Positions 44,953-55,929 of a stretch of DNA of 60,000 nt are shown here, piece by piece (position 1 is the stretch's first letter; every line of letters starts with the position of its first letter). This DNA is from Zygnema cylindricum (lineage: Eukaryota > Streptophyta > Zygnematophyceae > Zygnematales > Zygnemataceae). The stretch is from the NCBI GenBank assembly GCA_037447655.1, contig JBBHKE010000339.1, forward strand, positions 126,001-186,000, given 5' to 3'. Under the pieces are notes generated by a model. That model ran no database searches and was not told the origin of the DNA. It saw only the letters and a list, made by a program, of their open reading frames with translations. Both the position numbers and the translations under genes were made by a program.

Positions 44953-45219
44953 AAATCAAGGACCCGGCTCCACCTCTAAGGGTTCCCTCCTTTCCCCCGT
45001 CCAGGAGGGGGAAGGAGAGGGGGGGAGGGGATATCTTTTCGCCCTCCCCAAGCATTCATTCCCACCTTTGCCTGCATGCTCACCGAAACAGGGCGGGCAG
45101 CATTGAGCACAAGCATGGTTGTGGGGAGCATTCGCATTCTGGGGAAGGGTGTTTGCAGGACTCCAATACCAATTACCCGGGCAGTGGGCCCTCCTCTGAT
45201 GTTCCCGGCACGCTCGACA
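44953..45219 (+). repeat. Gypsy-2 repeat B, terminal copy (B2)
   Basis: 267 bp, from AAATCAAGG to CTCGACA, immediately followed by TTAG of the target duplication and then Gypsy-old coding sequence. This fixes B2 as the true right end of the integrated element. Confidence 0.88.
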
Positions 45220-46165
45220 TTAGAACGAGAGAGGAAGGACAATGAAGACGGGTTTGAGAAACATATGGCAGAACGACTGGAGAATAACTCTCCCCAAACA
45301 ACGCTAGTTGCAGAATTTGGCTCCGAGAGTGAGAAAGAAGAACAAGATCAGGATCCGCTGCGACTGAACTCATCCCCGTCTTCACCAAAAGCAACCTTTC
45401 CTTCCTCCAAACTGCGGTCATGCTAGTCCGCCACCTCATGCCATATGCCCTCACACATGTGAAGACTCTAGCATCCTCCCACAACCTTCCTGAAGAGATC
45501 CTCATTCAGGCAGTAGGAGAGGAGATCCACTCTGGGAAGGGGGGGGTAGACACGACCACTCCGCCAACCGCAGTATTTTTGTCCACCGATCCAAAAACCC
45601 TTATAGTGGATAGGCACTACAAAGCCTTATCACTGGCTCTTATAATAAACTGAACCAGGAACTTCAAGCTTAACAGGTACAAGGGATACCAAGACGTTGT
45701 GGTCAACACCTGGGCTCTCCCTAGCCTCATTACCACCTCCGTTGTGCAAAAAAATGCCCCAGGAACTCCGGCCCGAAATCTGCCCAAGCAACATTACTTA
45801 AGCACCGTAAGTAGCGGCAGTCAACCAGTCCATGGAATCATGAAGGCCATGGAAATCAAGTTTTCTGATGACGGAGGCCAATGAGTGAAAATTGAGCTTC
45901 CCTTCTTGGTGGTGGAAGGGACTCAATTCGAAATTCTGTTGGGAATGGCCACTTAGACCCAGCTCAATATGAGTTTGAGCGTGTGGAAGGAACAATGCAT
46001 CGTCTTGGACCCCAAGAACCCGAAGGAACAAAAGTGGTGGTTCCTTTGGATTTATGGAACCGGTGGAAGACAAATGTTCTGGTGTCTTGTTGCTACCCAA
46101 TATACACTACCTCATCTCCTACGGAATTTTTTCGCAGTTCTACCGATATCGCTAGAGAAATTTAA
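45220..46165 (+). pseudogene. Gypsy-old gag end and aspartic protease
   Basis: Resumes after Gypsy-2 with EDGFEKHMAERLENN, then MLVRHLMPYALTHVKTLASS as in Gypsy-2. The protease active site is destroyed: VVNTWALPSLIT where Gypsy-2 has VVDTGALPNLIT. A TGA interrupts near 45651 and another near 45883. The region ends with TDIAREI and TAA (46163-46165), the same position as the TAG of Gypsy-2, followed by CAATTC. Confidence 0.82.
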
Positions 46166-47280
46166 CAATTCCAAATTTCCAAGCGGTGGGAAAAAGAATA
46201 CAAAAATAGATTATTGCAGGTAGCAAAACTCCTGTGGGGAGTAGATAAGGCATTTTCAGCTTTATTATTGAAGGAAGCCATTTCTAAGCCCCTGTCTAAT
46301 GCTTCCAAACCCAAGTGCGGTAACGAAGAGTTCAATTGACAAGTGGTGTCATTGCCAATCCCCGATTTCGGATTGCGTATATTATCTCTTTTTTCGGAAA
46401 TTAGTTTTGATTTGGAAGGGGTTTTGAAATAGGAAACCGGGTGGAGTCGTACGCAACCCTGGAAATATCACCCTAGGCGCGAGCTATCAACGAACACCAC
46501 CTCCATCAACTTCATCACCTCTATCCTTAACAGCTACTGGTGACCGCCTTTTCCAAAGCTCACCGAAGCCTTCCCCAAAATGTAGAAAATATGATGGCGA
46601 CCCATTTAGCCAGTTTGGGAAGAGTGGATTTTGTGTTAGCACAGTGGCCTCGTGAGGGATACTCCCTAACAGGAAAAGGAAGAGGGCATCAAGACCGCAG
46701 AAGTGGAACATATAACCAGATGATCGAATTAATCACGTGGCTTCAACAACTCCAGGACACATTGGTGAGGTAGGTTTTAGAAAATGTCCACCCAGGAGAT
46801 GATAACAGGAAACAGGTTGCAAACAGCTGGAATCATGTAACCCGGATTTTAGGAGCTCCCTTTGTTTTCGACGCCGAAGAGATGGGATCCAGTTTACATA
46901 GAGTAAAGGCATATTAGACCAATATGATCCCGCTATTAGTACTCCCACGACTGTTAGACACACAAATTCCCGACCCGAAGAATTCAGTGCAGCAAATACT
47001 AGGAGAAGGCAGAATATCCACCTTTGTGACGCAAACTGACCGCTCTCTTTTCTTTCGGTGCAACATACTAGGACTCCCACGAAGAGCACTCCCAACTTTA
47101 GTTTCTTTCCTTAACAGTCACGCTTATCGGAAAGGAGTAGTAGGAATGATTTTTGACACTAGGGCGGGGATCCGGACAACACCAACAATCGCAGAATGGG
47201 AAGAAGCAATGGGATTTCATAAAGGCACTACGGCAGCACCAGGTATTTCATGTTGTCCATAGCCTATTTCAGCCATGGAT
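46166..47280 (+). pseudogene. Gypsy-old DNA methyltransferase domain, decayed
   Basis: Follows the conserved stop with QFQISKRWEKEYKNRLLQ. Motif I reads LRILSLFSEISFDLEGVLK. Motif IV reads QWPREGYSLTGKGRGHQD, so the catalytic Cys is replaced by Arg. Motif VI keeps the normal ENV (VLENVHPGDDNRKQV). Motif VIII is SLHRVKAYW, and motif IX WEEAMGFHKGTTAAPG. Stops occur near 46338, 46430 and 46914. Motif X is lost to the insertion that follows. Having the domain in the same place in a diverged copy shows capture before the two copies split. Confidence 0.82.
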
Positions 47281-48385
47281 TACACTTGGAAGCACCACAT
47301 GCTACCCCTCAAACAAGCTGTGTTTCAAACAGCACAAATTACCCCACATGAAATTAAATACCCTCGAATTGCACCAATAGGTAGTATACTATAGAGAGTG
47401 TAAGCTCTCAAAGTTATAGCTAAATCCACTAAGGAATCTAAAAGATATAAGCTCTAGAGTTTCACAAAAACAGTTAACAACTTCATAAACTAACCACTTA
47501 GACCTCACACAGAATATTACAGAGATATCAAAATAGAATGAATCTGCACACACATATATATTACATATCATAGAATAACTTCACAAAGTTTCACATGAAA
47601 ACACTAAACAAGGTGATCACGCCAACAGGTCAAAGAAATAGAAAACAGTTTGCCATTGCTTTGATTAAACTTGACTGTGATTCTCAAAATATTCTAAGTC
47701 CTACAAGTTATACTCAGAGAGTTCACTACTAAATGTACGGAGGCATACAAGTCGTTTGGTATCTACCATCTACCTAAACTATTGTAAGTATACCCGAATA
47801 GTTCGAGATATGTCTTACCGAACAAATCTACACTAATAATTAATTAGCAAAGAGACAAACCTATGTTGTACGTAATATTTACACCGACATCTCCACAAGC
47901 TTCGCACGTCAAAAACCAACCTGCCACTAAGTAAATATCATTACTCACAATCTATTCTAGTCATATTATCGGCAGCTGCGTCAACTGTTTTGTCTGTGTG
48001 GATCGTATCAAGGTAACCGCAGCTACATTGACTCGTCTGCGTCACAGCTGCTCCGTACTTGCGGCGCATATTCATCCAAAATAACTGTAGTTGCGTTGTC
48101 ATGTTTGCGTCGCAACTGCGCCGTACTGGCGGCGCCTGTTTCAACATTTCGTTTATTCCACATCAGATCGCTTCGCGATCCGATGTCTATTTGTCAATGC
48201 TTGTACCCGCCACTCAGTGAGTCTTTTACATCACTTAAATTATATCCATTCATTCGCTCCCCCAAACCATAAATCCATTTGAGCCTCCACATTATATTCC
48301 ATAGCGCACGCATTGTCGCGTACGCACGAAACAAACTTTTCAAAAAAACATTTCAGACCTCCAAAGGTGTAGTCTAATTGACATA
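47281..48385. mobile_element. Unclassified ~1.1-kb insertion in Gypsy-old
   Basis: Gypsy-old sequence is lost at about CATGGAT (47280) and returns at about GATCTCAATTTAATAACATGG (48386), where Gypsy-2 reads continuously (40012-40040). The insert is AT-rich without coding capacity. It shares TAAGTCCTAC, TGTACGGAGGCAT and ATATTTACACCGA in the same order with the insertion at 57575-58378. No clean termini or target duplication were found; a solo LTR or MITE is possible. Confidence 0.6.
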
Positions 48386-50002
48386 GTATTGATCTCAATT
48401 TAATAACATGGGTGCTCAAATATGCACTTGCCTTTTCCAGTCTCAAATCCCCAAAATCCAGGGCTATTTACCTTCAAGCTCCTCAGTTGTTACCTATGCA
48501 ATCAACTTTCCAGCTTGAGGGGGGGAGGGAATGGCGAAGAAAAATTCACAATTTACCACCGTAGGTTTTCCCAGCGAGGGGGGGCGCAGCTCAGATGGCG
48601 ACATCTTAGAGGAAGTTGTCAGCAATAGCGTCCTAGCCGAAAGAGTAGAGGCAGATCCACAAGTAGGATTGGAATTCGACATTAACCTTTGGGGTAGACC
48701 GGCGCAGGCTTGGGCTGCCGTAGATCATGGGAAAATCGATAGGACCCTTAGGGAGCAGTTGGATCCTTAGCAAAAGGCACGGCTTTCCAAGTTATTGGGC
48801 AAAAACAAACAAGTGTTCTCATAGTCATAAATAGATGTCGGTATCTACAAAGGAACCCCTTTTTGAATCGATTTGAACAACGAGACGGCTACCGTTTGGC
48901 AGAAGCAATATTCTCTGTGCTTCAAGGAGAAGGAATTTATCACAGCTAAAGTCCAAACTTTGGTAGAAGCTGCATTGGTTCAGGAGAGTATAAGTCTTCA
49001 TGGGCTTGCTTCCCCGATAGTTCTCTCGCCAAAGAAGAAATCGTCCGGGAAGACTATAGATTTCCGGATGTGTGGAGACTATCGCATGTTACACACGACC
49101 ACCATATCTGACCGGTATCTAATGCCGACCCAAATAGAGATATTCGACTCCCTTGCTGGCGCCAACATATACTCCACCCTGGACGTGAAAAATGGTTTCC
49201 ACCAAATTGCCATGGAACCTAAGCATAGGAAGAGAACCACATTTAGTGCAGGTTCCAAACTGTATGAATGGATTTACATGCCATTCGGACTCAAGAATGC
49301 ACCGGCTAAATTCCGATGGGCAATGGACAAAGCGCTTAAAGGAATCGATTGTGCCCGATGCTATATTTATGATGTTATTATATTCTCAAAGACTTTTGAG
49401 GAACACCTAGAGCATGTCCAAATCGTTCTCCATGCTCTCCAAGCAAGGAGCTTAAAATGTCACCCAGGCAATGTTATTATTAGGGAACAGAAAATCATTT
49501 ACCTTGGGCATGAAGTTACTTCCGGGACTATGGGTCCCTACATGGTCAAGGTGGCAGCCCTTGACGCTTTTCCTCCACCGCATGACATCTCGGCCTTTCG
49601 CACCTTTCTAGGTCTGGCCAACTACTATCCGCGGTTTATCCCTAAGTTCAGTAGTCACGCTCAGCCCCTCAACCAGCCATTACGCAAGGACTAAGAGTGG
49701 CAGTGGGCCAAAGAACAACAGATTCTCCTCAAGTTTTTTAAGGATGCTTTGAAGCAACACCCCGTGCTCTGAATGCTTGATCACTAGAGGCCTTTTCTCC
49801 TTTACACCGATTAGAGCAGGTTTGGGTTGGGAGCGGTTTTGGCTCTGGTCGATGATGTTGGAAGTGAATATGTGGTGGCCTATTCCAGTCAGAGCAAAAA
49901 CATAGCTGAGGGGAATTATAGCAGTTACCACGGAGAGTTACTTGCAATGGTTTGGGCCATCCAGTATTTCCGGCCTTATTTGTACGGGTCCATTTCACGC
50001 TG
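48386..50002 (+). pseudogene. Gypsy-old reverse transcriptase and start of RNase H
   Basis: After a linker matching Gypsy-2 40030-40370, the reverse transcriptase (48873-49694) has STLDVKNGFHQIAM and YMPFGLKNAPAKFRWAMD. The active site is CYIYDVII, with the first catalytic Asp of YIDD replaced by Tyr. Stops interrupt at 48768-48770, 49692-49694 and in the RNase H part (for example near 49770 and 49815). It is cut in RNase H, just before the region of the ITDHQPL motif, by Copia-2. Confidence 0.85.
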
Positions 50003-50007
50003 ATTAG
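50003..50007. repeat. Target-site duplication of Copia-2, left (ATTAG)
   Basis: Perfect match to ATTAG at 55925-55929. Gypsy-old RNase H sequence continues across. Confidence 0.85.
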
Positions 50008-51055
50008 TGTAGAAATTAATTGTTTTAAGTATTTTCTAGGTCTGAATAGAAACAAAGAAGCCGAGGCAGTCTACCTCTAACTTCTCTCTCCAACTCTCAA
50101 ACTTGTCGCAGTCACTGAGAAATTGGAGAGGAAGCTAGAGCCATGGCTACCTAGGCTATCCTCAGGTTTACGGGAAATTTATATTAGTCTAGGGATTAAT
50201 TACTAAAAGGTATGTGCCGGCGGCAAGATTTGATCCTGGTACCTGCCGGCCGACAGATAGTAGATAGCCAGTAGCCTTAGCCGTTAAGTCTAGAGGTACT
50301 ATTACATAGCATATGGTACGATATTTATTTAAACATGTATACATACAATTATTCATTTAACTATAATATATTACGGGATACATAGATCCGGTAATATATA
50401 AAGTATGGATTACGGTACGGACAGAAAATCAATACCGCGCATTTGTTTCGTAAGCGAAACAAATACCGCGCATATATTTATTACGGCTACGATCAAATGC
50501 GAGTTTAATCGGACGGCCGGAATTAGCGCCGAGATCGCGGAAGGAGAATTCGGCGGTTTGTGGGCAGCGCCACATTGTATGACACGTGGCGATGTAACAT
50601 TGGAGCGCGGCATCTCCGAGGATTAGAGGAGCGAATCCGGATATTCCACGTGTGGACATTTAGGCCATGTCGTACAATGCCCGTACATAAAGTACACCGA
50701 CAGCTGTACTTTTACGTACGGAACTTTAATTTGATTGGTCAGTACATCAGTAGATAGAGTCTGTGAGAGAGATAGGACTTAGAAAATATTAGAAGATAAG
50801 ACCCTCTCTCCCACAGAGCTTTTGTACAAAAGGTTAACTTTGACCCTCCATAACTTACTACTCAAGGGAGCAAATTCAGAGATTCTTTTTGCTATCGACT
50901 CAAGGGAGTCTTTCCTTCACAGGGGTGCAGGTAGTCAGGGTTTTTGTTTGCCAGGGTGGCAGTTATTTTTGTTGAAACACAAAGGGGTCAGGATTATCCT
51001 AGAGGCTTCTTGGAAGCTGTCCACTTTGAGGACTTATGAAGGTCTCAGAGTTTCA
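50008..51055 (+). repeat. Copia-2 5' LTR
   Basis: 1048 bp, starts TGTAGAAATTAAT and ends AGAGTTTCA; very similar to 54878-55924 and clearly related to the Copia-1 LTRs. Confidence 0.9.
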
Positions 51056-51068
51056 GGTTATGGGCCCA
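51056..51068 (+). promoter_or_regulatory. Copia-2 primer-binding site, initiator-tRNA anticodon type
   Basis: GGTTATGGGCCCA directly after the LTR, identical to the Copia-1 site. The gag ATG (51060) lies inside it. Confidence 0.7.
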
Positions 51069-52116
51069 CCCTCTAGGGTACCAATCTTTAATGGAACTGG
51101 CTTCATATACTGGGAAAGTATGATGATAGGAGCTCTATGCGAAAAAACATTTTGGGGGATAGTGAGTGGACGGTTGGGGCGTCCATCAAGTCTTGGAATT
51201 CCTCCAGGGTTTGGAGGAACCAGATTCACCAGGAAAGAGGATCCACCTTCAACGGAGGAAACAAAAGAAGGAGAGGTGGTGGACAAAGGAAAGGAGAAGG
51301 AGACGACCACACCAATAGCAACTGGTTCGACATTCATGTCACATATTCCGAGGAACGAGGAGAATGAAACTGAAACCTGGGACTTCAACAATATGGCGGC
51401 AAAGCACTTCATCCTACGCCATCTCACTCAAGGACTTGTATGTCCTCATTTGCAGGTAGAAAGGGCATCCGATCTTTGGATGGCTCTCATAGAGATGTAC
51501 CGAAGTGGTACGATTCAGCAACAACAGTTGGCTGATCAGAAAGTTAAATAGTATGTATACAAAGGGGGAAATATGTTGGTTTTTTTGCAATGAGCTTGCT
51601 ACACTCTTCATGGAGCTACACAGTGCGGGAGAAAAAGAAAAGGTTAACTGTTTACTGATGAAGTTACCTGATGAGTTTCTGAACATAGTTTACCGTGTGC
51701 AGGACTTGCCTGACTCAAGGTGGATATGGAACTCAGTGGTAGGGATGATTCTCGTTCAAGAGAATACAATCAAGATCCGAAGGGGAGGAAAGAGTGGCCA
51801 AGCCTTGGCAACAGCGACTGATTGGAGGAAGAGGGATTCCCGAAAACCGGTCGGAAACTATGGGGGTAGGGAGCAGAAAAAACAGGCCGACGAGTTCGAA
51901 CCAAGGGCTCCCAAAGGTTTATGTCATTTTTGTAAGAAATTGGGGCACTATATGGCAGAGTGCACTAAGCTAACCGAGCTTCGGTTAAAGGAGGGGCGGA
52001 CCGGTGGTACCCCGAGAGGAAAGAAAAAGGCCCTTGTCACACATGTACTTGAGGCGGAATCCGAAAACGAGGACGATGAGCTCCTTTTGGATGAGGAGTT
52101 GGAGGCGAAAAATTAG
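51060..52116 (+). pseudogene. Copia-2 gag
   Basis: Reads SRVPIFNGTGFIYWESMM from the ATG at 51060, a capsid-like region, and the nucleocapsid knuckle CHFCKKLGHYMAEC (near 51920). It then runs into the acidic linker before protease (LLLDEELEAKN). A TAG after KVK (51549-51551) and a frame change shortly before it interrupt the frame, and TAG at 52114-52116 replaces the Glu codon found in Copia-1. Confidence 0.82.
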
Positions 52117-52893
52117 GTCGAAATTCCACGAAGGCAGAAATGTGCTTACGGTGGATTGAAAGGTGAAGCAGGCTGGATCATAGATTCAGGTGCCTCCATG
52201 CACATGTGTAAGGATAGGCACCTGTTCACTAAGATCAGAAGGATTCCCACCGTAAAGATAGAGTACGGGGATGGGAGGATAGTCACCACTACTCTTGTAG
52301 GATCGGTAGATCTGAAAGTGTTAGTAGAAGGAAAGACATCCATATTAACATTCTCCGATGTATTGTTTATTCCGGAGCTGAACAAAAATTTTATCTCTAC
52401 ATCAGTATTAGATGATAAGGGTTTTTTTACTTGCACTAGGGAAGGAGTCTTTACTGCTAGTTTTGAGGAGGATGTCTATTTCATTGCTGAGAAAGGTAGC
52501 CATGGGATGTTTAGGCTGTTTTTAAGTAATGAAACGAAGAAACTTTATTATGCTGGTGTTCATGATATTATGATGTGGCATAAGAGGCTTGGGCATGTGA
52601 ATCTAGATAAGTTAAGAGAGATGAAAAAGATGGGAGTGGTGGAAGGGATTCAGTTCAGTGAGAGTGATGATATAAGTGATTGTAGTGGATGTGCTCAAGG
52701 TAAAGCACACAGATTACCCTTTCCTAAATCAGCCACCTATAAGGGAGAAAAAATTATAGATCTAGTACACACAGATATTTGGGGACCGGCTAAAGTGCCC
52801 TCACCGGGGAGGAAGAGATTTATGATGACTATAACTGATGATTGGTCTCGGTATTCCTGGGTGTATTTTTTGAAAAACAAGTCCGAAGCTGAG
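52117..52893 (+). pseudogene. Copia-2 protease and N-terminal part of integrase, truncated
   Basis: The protease motif is GWIIDSGASMHM. The gag-pre-integrase zinc region is HKRLGHVNLDKLREMKKMG...CSGCAQGKAHRLPF. The integrase start is DLVHTDIWGPAKVPS with the first catalytic Asp intact, then TITDDWSRYSWVYFLKNKSEAE. Coding similarity to Copia-1 ends at 52893; the remaining two catalytic residues are absent. Confidence 0.88.
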
Positions 52894-54877
52894 CACAAAC
52901 TGTTAGCGCTTACCAGAATTCTTATCTAAATTACGCAAATTGTTAGTGCTAACAAGAATTATTACCTTACTTACACAAACTGTTAGCGTTAACAGTAATT
53001 GTTACCTACCTTACACAAACTTTTAACGCTAATATGAATTGTTACCTAACTTACACAAACAGTTAGCGTTAACAAGAATTGTTATCTAAATTACAGAAAT
53101 TGTTAGGGCTAACAAGAATTGTTACCTAACTTACACAAACTGTTAGCGCTATCGGGAATTGTTACCTAACTTACACAACCTGTTAGCGCTAACAGGAATT
53201 GTTACCTAACTTAAAAAAACTGTTATCGCTAACAAAAATTGTTACCTAACTTACACAAACTGTTAGCGCTAACCAGAATTCTTATCTAAATTACACAAAT
53301 TGTTAGCGCTAACAAGAATTGTCACCTTACTTACACAAACTGTTAGCGCTAACAAGAATTGATATCTAAATTACACAAACTTTTAGGAATAACAGGAATT
53401 GTTACCTTACTAGCAGAAATTGTTAGCGCGCTAACATGAGTTGTCACCTAACTTCCACAAACTGTTAGCGCTAACAAGAATAGTATTCTAATTTACACAA
53501 ACTATTAGCGCGAACCGGAATTGTTACCTAACTTACACAAAGTGTTAGCGTTAACAAATTTTTTTATCTAAATTACATAAACAGTTAGGGCTATCACGAA
53601 TTGTTACCTAACTGACACAAACTGTTAGCGCTAACATGAATTGTTATCTAAATTACACAAACTGTTAGCGCTAACAAGAATTGTTACCTAACTTACACAA
53701 ACTATTTGCGCTAACAAGAATTATTAACTTACTTACACAAACAGTTAGCGCTAACAAGAATTGTTACCTAACTTGTACAAATTGTTAGCGATAACAATAA
53801 TTTTAACCTAACTTACACAAACTATTAGCGCTAACAAGAATTGTCACCTAACTTACACAAACTATTAGCGCTAACAAGAAAATTTATCTAAATTACACAC
53901 ATTATTAGTGCTAACAAAAATTATTACCTTACTTACACAACCTGTTAGAGCTAACAGTAATTGTTACCTAACTTACAGAAACTGTTAGCGTTAACAAATA
54001 TTGTTATCTAAATTACACAATCTGTTAGCGCTAACAAGAATTGTTTCCTAACTTAAACAAACAGTTAGCGCTAACAAGAATTGTTATCTAAACTACTCAA
54101 ACTGTTAGCGCTAACAAGAATTGTTATCAAAATTACACCTACTGTTAGCGCTAATAGGAATTGTTACCTAACTTACACAAAATGTTAGCACCAACAAGAA
54201 TTGTTATCTAGATTACACAAACTACTAGCGCTAACAAGTATTGTTACCTGACTTACGCAAACATTTAGCGCTTCCAAGAATTGTTACCTAACTTACCCAA
54301 ACTGTTACCGCTAACAGGAATTGTAATCTAAATTACACAAACTGCTAGTACTAACAATATTTTTTACCTAACTTACACAAACTGTTAGCGCAAATAGGAG
54401 TTGTTATCTAAATTACACAAACTGTCAGACCTAAAAGGAATTGTTACCTAAATTACACAAACTATAAGCGGTGACAAGAATTATTTCCTAACTTACACAA
54501 ACTGTTAGCTCTAACTGGAATTGTTATATAGATTACACACTGTTAGTGCTACAATAATTTGTACCTAACTTACACAAATTGTTAGCGCTAACATGAATTT
54601 TTATCTAAATAACAAAAACTGTCAGGGCTAACAGGAATTGTTACCTAACTTACACAAACTGTTAGCGTAATCAAATATTGTTATCTAAATTACACAATCT
54701 GTTAGCGCTAACAAGAATTCTTACCTTACTTAAACAATCAGTTAGCGCTAACAAGAATTGTTATCTAAATTACACAAACTCAGGAAATGTTACATAACTT
54801 CCACAAAATGTTAGGGTTAACAAGATTTGTTATCTAAATAATACAAACCGATAGGGCTAACAGGAATTGTTAGTTAA
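52894..54877. repeat. 40-bp tandem satellite with palindromic core, about 50 units
   Basis: The unit reads approximately TTACACAAACTGTTAGCGC then TAACAAGAATTGTTACCTAAC. The core GTTAGCGCTAAC is a perfect 12-bp palindrome. Units often alternate between a TATCTAAAT and a TACCTAACT form, suggesting an 80-bp higher-order unit in part of the array. Divergence between units is moderate. The array fills Copia-2 from integrase to the 3' LTR. Confidence 0.9.
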
Positions 54878-55924
54878 TGTAGAAATTAATGGTTTTAAGT
54901 ATTTTCTAGGTCTGAATAGAAACAAAGAAGCCGAGGCAGTCTACCTCTAACTTCTCTCTCCAACTCTCAAACTTGTCGCAGTCACTGAGAAATTGGAGAG
55001 GAAGCTAGAGCCATGGCTACCTAGGCTATCCTCAGGTTTACGGGAAATTTATATTAGTCTAGGGATTAATTACTAAAAGGTATGTGCCGGCGGCAGGATT
55101 TGATCCTGGTACCTGCCGGCCGACAGATAGTAGATAGCCGGTAGCCTTAGCCGTTAAGTCTAGAGGTACTGTTACATAGCATATAGTACGATATTTATTT
55201 AAACATGTATACATACAATTATTCATTTAACTATAATATATTACGGGATACATAGATCCGGTAATATATAAAGTACGGATTACGGTACGGACAGAAAATC
55301 AATACCGCGCATTTGTTTCGTAAGCGAAACAAATACCGCGCATATATTTATTACGGCTACGATCAAATGCGAGTTTAATCGGACGGCCGGAATTAGCGCC
55401 GAGATCGCGGAAGGAGAATTCGGCGGTTTGTGGGCAGCGCCACATCGTATGACACGTGGCGATGTAACATTGGAGCGCGGCATCTCCGAGGATTAGAGGA
55501 GCGAATCCGGATATTCCACGTGTGGACATTTAGGCCATGTCGTACAATGTCCGTACATAAAGTACACCGGCAGCTGTACTTTTACGTACGGAACTGTAAT
55601 CTGATTGGTCCGTACATCAGTAGATAGAGTCTGTGAGAGAGATAGGACTTAGAAAAATTAGAAGATAGGACCCTCTCTCCCAGAGAGCTTCTGTACAAAA
55701 GGTCAACTTTGACCCTCCATAACTTACTGCTCAGGGGAGCAAATTCAGAGATTCTTTTTGCAATCGACTCAGGGGAGTCTTACCTTCACAAAGGTGCAGG
55801 TAGTCAGGGTTTTTGTTTGCCAGGGTGGCAGTTATTTTTGCTTAAACAGAAAGGGGTCAGGATTATCTTAGAGGCTTCTTGGAAGCTGTCCACTATGAGG
55901 ACTTATGGAGGTCTCACAGTTTCA
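54878..55924 (+). repeat. Copia-2 3' LTR
   Basis: 1047 bp, pair of 50008-51055. Preceded directly by satellite, with no polypurine tract. Followed by the ATTAG duplication. Confidence 0.9.
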
Positions 55925-55929
55925 ATTAG

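Larger units (their letters stand above)
32595..45219 (+). mobile_element. Gypsy-2: methyltransferase-carrying Ty3/Gypsy retrotransposon with split terminal repeats
   Basis: 12.6 kb, inserted between gag and protease of Gypsy-old with a 4-5 bp duplication. The order is repeat A (32595-33793), primer site, gag with two zinc knuckles, protease, TAG, DNA methyltransferase, reverse transcriptase, RNase H, integrase, PHD finger, polypurine tract, repeat B (43484-43751), repeat A (43754-44952), repeat B (44953-45219). The A copies are both 1199 bp and differ at few positions, so insertion is fairly recent. Coding frames nevertheless carry about ten lesions. The left end TGTCAAGC and the right end GCTCGACA are imperfect inverted repeats. 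Confidence 0.9.
50008..55924 (+). mobile_element. Copia-2: Ty1/Copia element with most of pol replaced by satellite
   Basis: Two LTRs (50008-51055, 54878-55924) with a perfect 5-bp target duplication. Inside are the primer site, gag, protease and the beginning of integrase, closely similar to Copia-1. At 52894 the sequence switches abruptly to a 40-bp tandem satellite that runs to the last base before the 3' LTR. The rest of integrase, reverse transcriptase, RNase H and the polypurine tract are missing. The two LTRs are very similar to each other. Confidence 0.9.

Noticed and set aside
32595-45219. Classification of the Gypsy elements as DIRS/Ngaro because of the A...BAB repeats
   Set aside because: No tyrosine recombinase is seen; a DDE integrase and a 4-5 bp target duplication are present, and the RT/RNase H is of Ty3/Gypsy type.
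50410-50659. Small open frames recurring in all Copia LTRs (also near 26049, 31385 and 55280)
   Set aside because: They recur only because the LTRs are copies of each other; no start context, conserved frame or known domain supports coding.
52894-54877. CRISPR-like array of regular repeats
   Set aside because: The 40-bp units are contiguous with no unique spacers, in a eukaryotic retrotransposon; this is a satellite.
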